Source of the DNA: Lotus japonicus
Taxonomy: Eukaryota > Streptophyta > Magnoliopsida > Fabales > Fabaceae
DNA length: 64,000 nt
Assembly (NCBI RefSeq): GCF_012489685.1
Contig: NC_080041.1
Location: 136,105,785-136,169,784, forward strand
Reading direction: 5' to 3'
In this document: positions 62,269 through 64,000 of the stretch, one piece after another
Layout: each line of letters begins with the position of its first letter
Numbering within the stretch: position 1 is the first letter of the stretch
Notes under the pieces: model-generated
What the model saw: only the letters and a program-made list of their open reading frames with translations
The model's database searches: none
What the model was told of the DNA's origin: nothing
Made by a program: the position numbers and the translations under genes

Positions 62269-62905
62269 GATTTGATTCTCCCTGCGCCACCACCACGGTC
62301 CAAACAAAAAGGTAGCTTTCAACCTCATACTCAAACGGTGTGTGTGTATTCTACTCTCTCTCTAATAAAAAAACATTTTTTGCATAAAAATATGTTTGAT
62401 TTTTTGACGGTTTGTACATGTGTTTGTTTGTGTACATCTACTTCTCGTATCTCCACGTCCTAGATCTCTTCTTCTTCAATACCCAATTTTCAAAAACTGA
62501 TTTTTCATCCTTATCTTCCCTGGTGTAGTGTTTTTGAATCTTGGGGTGGTTGAAAGTTTTGAACTTTTATTGATTCATTTGCAAGTTTGGTGCTGAATGA
62601 ATGCTTATAAGAAAAGGGTACCTTGGCTTGTCCTTCTTTGTCATGCATCTTGCACTTTTCCCCCATTCTTTGATATTGAATAGGTATTGCTTCTTGTGAT
62701 TGGATGTGTGAATTTGTGAACCCTTTTGACAGTGGTCATGCATTGTTGTGGCTCCTCCTGCTTCATTGTGCTTCGGGGACATTGTGCCAGTTTGCGGTTT
62801 CAGTTGAAATTCCCAGTTCAAGGTATTTAAGGTAAGTACATTTACAAGTGCTTGATTAACTGGGGTTAATTATGTAGTTGTGTTTGCAGTTTTTTGTGTG
62901 TAAAC

Positions 62906-63077
62906 CAGCCGGTATCCGGTCACCCTTCGGATGGATGCCGACTATTCGGGACTCAGGATTTAGTCACGGTTAAGACTTTTGATCTCTCCCCGGGTGTATT
63001 GTGCGGGGATTGAATGCGAGAGCTATTCTCCGCACATTCAGCCGGTGTTGTCAACCGAGCTATCCCTAGTGGGTAGC
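62906..63077 (-). mobile_element. tRNA-derived SINE (minus orientation), second copy
   Basis: On the minus strand, CTACCCACTAGGGATAGCTCGGTTGACAACAC-type sequence matches the element at 61795-61900. Box A is ATAGCTCGGTTGAC (63063-63050) and box B GCATTCAATCCCC (63017-63005). It lies in the leader or leader intron of the epimerase-like gene. Confidence 0.6.
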
Positions 63078-63650
63078 GGTGTTTTCAGTTTGACGGAGTT
63101 TCATTTCAGTATTTGGATTTTATTCCATAAGTTGCATTTACTTCAAGGAATTATTATTAATTTTTCTTGTTACATTCTTAAAGAAACGTTTTTTTCCCGG
63201 CTGTTATATATTGTGGTTTTATGTTTTGTATACATTTTTTTGGATATTTCCAAATTCCAAGTTCATTCAGTCCTTGATTGTCTTTTTCTGCTGCAAATCT
63301 GACAAGTTTCAAGGGACAATATTTAGATGTGTGCCAGGTAGATTGATATGTAACGTTTCTGGTTTTTTTCAAAGCTTTGATTGAATTCTCACATTCATTC
63401 CTAATTCTTGCTTTGTAAATTAGGTAGAGATTAGAGTTCTCTAGATCTGAATCATACCAGTTAGTAGAGATTAGGTGAGTTAATTGGCTGTTGGGATTAT
63501 GCTTTTAATTGACAAAAGCTATTTGTTTGTTTCAGTTTAGGTTTGGACTGGATTTCCCTTTGGTCCTTGGGCGCTGGCGAGTACCGAATTTGAGAAGCTT
63601 ATTAGGGTTTGCTTAGGGAGTAGAGAAGTAGAGGAAGTGAATTGTTTTGG

Positions 63651-64000
63651 ATGGGGCATTCTGCAGCTGTCTGGGACTATAGAGCAGCAACTGAAATTAC
63701 AAAAGACTGGAATGGGATCGATCAAATCATGCTTCGGACCCCGCAGGGCGTTTCGGCACGGGTGAGAACTTGTTGATCGCGGTACTCACATCGGTTTTAA
63801 CAATCGATGAAGTCGTGATTTTATAATTTATAACTTCCAATGTCAATCCCTGATAAGGAAAATTTGGTTCATAATGGTATTTCTTGTTTAATTTGAGTAA
63901 ATAGTTTTGGTGCTAGTGATATTGGGGTTAATTGTCCTTTCTTGAAAATAGGTAAGCTTACATGGAGCACAGGTCACTTCATGGCGTAATGAGCAGGGCG
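63651..64000 (+). CDS. Glucose-6-phosphate 1-epimerase-like protein (5' part)
   Basis: Only the first 53 codons are inside the window: exon 1 at 63651-63761 and exon 2 from 63952 past the edge. The protein begins MGHSAAVWDYRAATEITKDW, continues to IDQIMLRTPQGVSAR, then VSLHGAQVTSWRNEQG. This matches the N terminus of plant putative glucose-6-phosphate 1-epimerases (aldose-1-epimerase superfamily), which interconvert alpha and beta anomers of hexose 6-phosphates in the cytosol. The VSLHGAQVTSWRN strand is a family hallmark; the catalytic His and Glu lie downstream of the window. A telo-box-like TAGGGTTT (63603-63610) precedes the ATG. Exon 2 begins with GTAAG, so the splice site was chosen by phase and homology. 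Confidence 0.85.

Noticed and set aside
1..64000. CRISPR arrays, bacterial operons, phage or organelle genes
   Set aside because: Nothing of the kind is visible; the gene structures are those of a plant nuclear chromosome.

Overview
The window is plant nuclear DNA, most likely from a papilionoid legume. All genes are eukaryotic: GT-AG introns, AT-rich spacers and TA/GA microsatellites. Several proteins read as plant-specific families, and the bZIP factor and the GDSL lipases look close to legume members remembered from soybean and Medicago. The species was not determined. Exon models below were built by hand from reading frame, splice signals and remembered family members.

Layout: 1-1.53 kb ends in a Helitron-type 3' terminus. 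2.47-4.82 kb (-) is the ribosome-biogenesis PIN nuclease FCF1, in divergent orientation to a C2-domain gene (5.35-6.17 kb, +), with only 530 bp between start codons. 9.88-11.09 kb (+) is an F-box/kelch gene, an apparent HAWAIIAN SKIRT orthologue. 14.11-15.69 kb (+) is the KEOPS subunit KAE1/OSGEP (tRNA t6A synthesis). 18.44-19.60 kb (-) is a decayed F-box/LRR/FBD gene. 22.40-23.58 and 27.62-28.85 kb (+) are two tandemly related F-box genes with relic copies of their flanks. 31.06-34.20 kb (+) is a coiled-coil protein of the At5g41620 type. 35.69-39.91 kb (-) is a BTB/BACK protein (POB1/LRB). 42.12-45.44 and 46.60-48.92 kb (-) are two tandem GDSL esterases/lipases. 49-53.4 kb is a transposon-rich spacer. 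54.90-59.57 kb (+) is a G-box-binding bZIP factor. 63.65 kb to the window edge (+) is the 5' end of a glucose-6-phosphate 1-epimerase-like gene.

There is no operon-like logic; these are mostly independent housekeeping and regulatory genes. Two themes recur. First, ubiquitin-ligase adaptors are common: three intact F-box genes, one F-box pseudogene and one BTB/BACK gene. Second, the two RNA/translation genes (FCF1 and KAE1) both carry clustered TGGGCC/T site II motifs, with telo-box motifs in the 5' leader or leader intron.

Spacers hold non-autonomous elements: a 688-bp hAT-type element with perfect 8-bp target duplications, CACTA-type termini, tRNA-derived SINEs, a LINE RNase H remnant, very short poly(T) insertions flanked by target duplications, and a perfect 56-bp inverted repeat. 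No clearly unprecedented system was found. The most interesting points are the inverted repeat, the tail-only insertions, the F-box array relics and the ACGT cluster upstream of the G-box factor.
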